Of a stretch of DNA of 8,443 nucleotides, positions 7,169 to 8,443 are shown piece by piece; position 1 is the first letter of the stretch; each line of letters starts with the position of its first letter. The notes under the pieces were generated by a model, which saw only the letters and a program-made list of their open reading frames with translations, searched no databases and was not told the DNA's origin. The stretch is from contig DDSO01000061.1 of assembly GCA_002343425.1 (NCBI GenBank), positions 1,428-9,870 of the forward strand. The letters run 5' to 3'. Position numbers and translations under genes: made by a program. The DNA is from Brevundimonas sp. UBA2388. GTDB taxonomy: Bacteria > Pseudomonadota > Alphaproteobacteria > Caulobacterales > Caulobacteraceae.

Positions 7169-7414
7169 ATGCCCTCCGCCCGTCGACTTGAAGGCGTCCG
7201 CGCCTATGGCCGCGCCGCCGATGCGTTTGAAACCGTCGCCTGGCGTCCGCCCTCGTCGGCGCGGTTCGATACGCGGGTGGCCAATGATCCCGAGGTCGCG
7301 GAGCCGAAACTGCGGGAACTGATCGCCGATCTGCCCGGCTGGGTCACGGTGGTAGCCGGGGGTCTGGTCGCGGCGCTTCTTGGCGCGATGCTGGGCGGGG
7401 CGCTGGCGCTCTAG
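7169..7414 (+). CDS. Small single-pass membrane protein, unknown function
   Basis: An 81-residue protein I do not recognise. The first 55 residues are soluble and charged, containing the segment RLEGVRAYGRAADAFETVAW. The C-terminus (58-81, WVTVVAGGLVAALLGAMLGG then ALAL) is one hydrophobic helix rich in small residues with a GxxxG pattern (G72-G76), which would suit helix-helix packing in the inner membrane. The ATG at 7169 is preferred over the in-frame ATG at 7154 because GGAAG (7156-7160) lies 8 bases upstream of it. High-GC codon use matches the host. The gene starts 54 bases after the methyltransferase stop, same strand, so it may be read with it. It ends 8 bases from the convergent lipoprotein gene. 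Confidence 0.65.
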   Translation: MPSARRLEGVRAYGRAADAFETVAWRPPSSARFDTRVANDPEVAEPKLRELIADLPGWVTVVAGGLVAALLGAMLGGALAL

Positions 7415-7422
7415 CCGCAGAC

Positions 7423-8004
7423 CTAATCGTTCTCGCGTTCGGGAAGGTCCGGCGCGTCAGCACGAGGAATGGTTCCGGTCGGCGTCATGCCTGCGGCCGA
7501 CTGAACCAGCTGCATGGAAAGCGCATTGGTCTCGGTTTCTGAAAGCCGACCGTTCGCACTCAGCTGACAAATGTAGAACATCCCGATGTCCAGGAAGGCC
7601 GTGCGCTCGCTGGTGGCGGAAAGAGCTGTAGCGGTCTGGGCGATTGCGGCGGACATGGCTGCCGCCGCCTCCATGTTGCCGTTCTCGCTGGCTTCTGCCG
7701 CTACTGTCGTCATAGCGGACAACACGCTGGCAGGTGCCTCTGCACGCGCGCTCGCGTCCATTCTTCCGCTCATGGCGCGGGCGGTCATCGCCCGCTGCAT
7801 GCAAATATTCCCGTCCTGGTAGATCACGCCTGCGTTGACTTCGTTGCTCCAAACGAAAAGCGTACCGATCGTTCGCACAGGCCCGTTCGGCGGCGATTCC
7901 TGGGTGGCGACGGAAAGGTAGCTTCGGGTTCCGGGCTTCGGAAGCGTGTCGCAGGCGACGCAAGCGAGCGATGCCAAGGCGATGGCGGAAATAGCGGCTT
8001 TCAT
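7423..8004 (-). CDS. Exported protein, probable lipoprotein, unknown function
   Basis: A 193-residue protein. The N-terminus MKAAISAIALASLACVAC has a short basic start, a hydrophobic core and cysteines at 15 and 18; either could be a lipobox, though neither fits the L-(A/S)-(G/A)-C rule perfectly. The mature part has a beta-rich start (RSYLSVATQESP, TLFVWSN), then a long alanine-rich helical region (about 70-135). It ends with SERTAFLDIGMFYICQLSANGRLSE (131-155, described in parts), which recalls small lipoproteins with an L-x-x-x-x-Y-x-x-C-x-x-x-x-x-G element seen from memory. The start is firm: GGGGAGAGG precedes the ATG at 8004. A promoter candidate lies at 8033-8061. It sits between rnhB and the membrane protein. 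Function is unknown; an envelope location is likely. Confidence 0.75.
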   Translation of the reverse strand: MKAAISAIALASLACVACDTLPKPGTRSYLSVATQESPPNGPVRTIGTLFVWSNEVNAGVIYQDGNICMQRAMTARAMSGRMDASARAEAPASVLSAMTTVAAEASENGNMEAAAAMSAAIAQTATALSATSERTAFLDIGMFYICQLSANGRLSETETNALSMQLVQSAAGMTPTGTIPRADAPDLPEREND

Positions 8005-8032
8005 AGCTTACCTCTCCCCGGAAACGACCAAA

Positions 8033-8061
8033 GGTTGAGCGTCATACACGCGGAGAGTCAA
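8033..8061 (-). promoter_or_regulatory. Caulobacter-type promoter for the lipoprotein gene
   Basis: Read on the minus strand, TTGACTC (8061-8055), 14 bases, then GCTCAACC (8040-8033). This resembles the Caulobacter housekeeping consensus TTGACGS with a 10-14 base gap and GCTANAWC. The -35 box contains a GANTC site (GACTC), so CcrM methylation could in principle influence it. The -10 box ends 28 bases upstream of the ATG at 8004. Confidence 0.5.
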
Positions 8062-8112
8062 GAACATTGTTCGGCGGAAGTCATTGACCCTGCGATCTGG
8101 AGTTGAATCCAG

Positions 8113-8443
8113 CTAGACTTCAGCGCTCAGCAGGGCCCGGATCGGCGCCCAGCTGCGCCGGTGCGCGGGGCAGGGGCCTAGGGCCTTCAGGGCGGCGGAA
8201 TGGATCGGCGCATTGTAGCCCTTGTGGCCGGCGAATCCGTAGCCGGGGTATTCCACGTCCAGTTCGACCATCAAACGGTCCCGCGCCGTCTTGGCGAGGA
8301 TGGAGGCGGCGGCGATTGACAGGGACAGGCTGTCGCCCTTGATCACGGTCTGGACCGCGCACGGCAGTTTGAACCCGTAGTTCCCGTCCACCAGCGCCGC
8401 GGCGGGCTGGATCGCCATCGCCTCGATCGCGCGGCGCATGGCC
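8113..8443 (-). CDS. rnhB: Ribonuclease HII, C-terminal part (cut by window edge)
   Basis: The last 109 residues of ribonuclease HII, which cleaves the RNA strand of RNA-DNA hybrids and removes single ribonucleotides from DNA. Visible family marks are LVDGN (one active-site aspartate), the KGD in [28 protein letters not shown] (the last active-site aspartate), [12 protein letters not shown] and the C-terminal HRRSW. The N-terminal metal-binding D-E-x-G-R-G motif lies beyond the window, so the gene is truncated only by the edge. The ATG at 8439 is an internal methionine, not the start. The stop is TAG (8115-8113). It is on the same strand as the lipoprotein gene, 108 bases upstream of it, which has its own promoter. 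Confidence 0.95.
   Translation of the reverse strand, partial: AMRRAIEAMAIQPAAALVDGNYGFKLPCAVQTVIKGDSLSLSIAAASILAKTARDRLMVELDVEYPGYGFAGHKGYNAPIHSAALKALGPCPAHRRSWAPIRALLSAEV

Noticed and set aside
8097..8112. Terminator after rnhB (CTGGA-GTTGAA-TCCAG)
   Set aside because: The stem is only 5 bp with no T-run following on the minus strand.

Overview
The window is GC-rich, tightly packed chromosomal DNA that looks like a member of the Caulobacteraceae, probably Brevundimonas or a near relative. That assignment is inferred. It rests on the heavy G/C bias at third codon positions, the style of the proteins (DUF3297, DUF3606, a DLQGPK-type pyruvate kinase, an M28 carboxypeptidase Q-like enzyme), one Caulobacter-like promoter (TTGACTC-N14-GCTCAACC), and GANTC sites (the CcrM target) in control regions.

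Layout. 1-1911, minus strand: an alpha/beta hydrolase, an aldo/keto reductase and the start of a probable XRE-type regulator, closely spaced and each of the last two with its own Shine-Dalgarno, so likely one operon. Its putative promoter has a perfect 15-bp palindrome between -35 and -10. 2037-3904, plus strand: a DUF3297 protein, a secreted M28 metallopeptidase and tRNA-Leu(UAA). 3919-4101, minus strand: a small DUF3606 protein. 4253-5683, plus strand: pyruvate kinase, with a small GAAA-loop hairpin in its leader.

5689-7114 is the most interesting part. A 116-residue winged-helix-like protein (minus strand) is divergent from a D12-class DNA adenine methyltransferase (plus strand), with only 34 bp between their start codons. 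That gap contains a perfect inverted repeat, CTGACTC-N10-GAGTCAG, whose two arms are both GANTC sites and which overlaps the methyltransferase's ribosome-binding region. The segment is clearly less GC-rich than its surroundings, and the change back to host-like composition occurs inside the methyltransferase gene, near codon 165. The gene therefore looks like a mosaic: foreign N-terminal half, host-like C-terminal half. No restriction endonuclease is visible, so this may be a self-regulated orphan methyltransferase.

7169-8443: a small single-pass membrane protein (plus), a lipoprotein-like exported protein (minus) with a recognisable promoter, and the C-terminal part of ribonuclease HII (minus), cut by the window edge.

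No insertion sequence, CRISPR array, rRNA or origin was seen, and no gap above 300 bases lacks a gene. Most regulatory calls are pattern-based and unproven.
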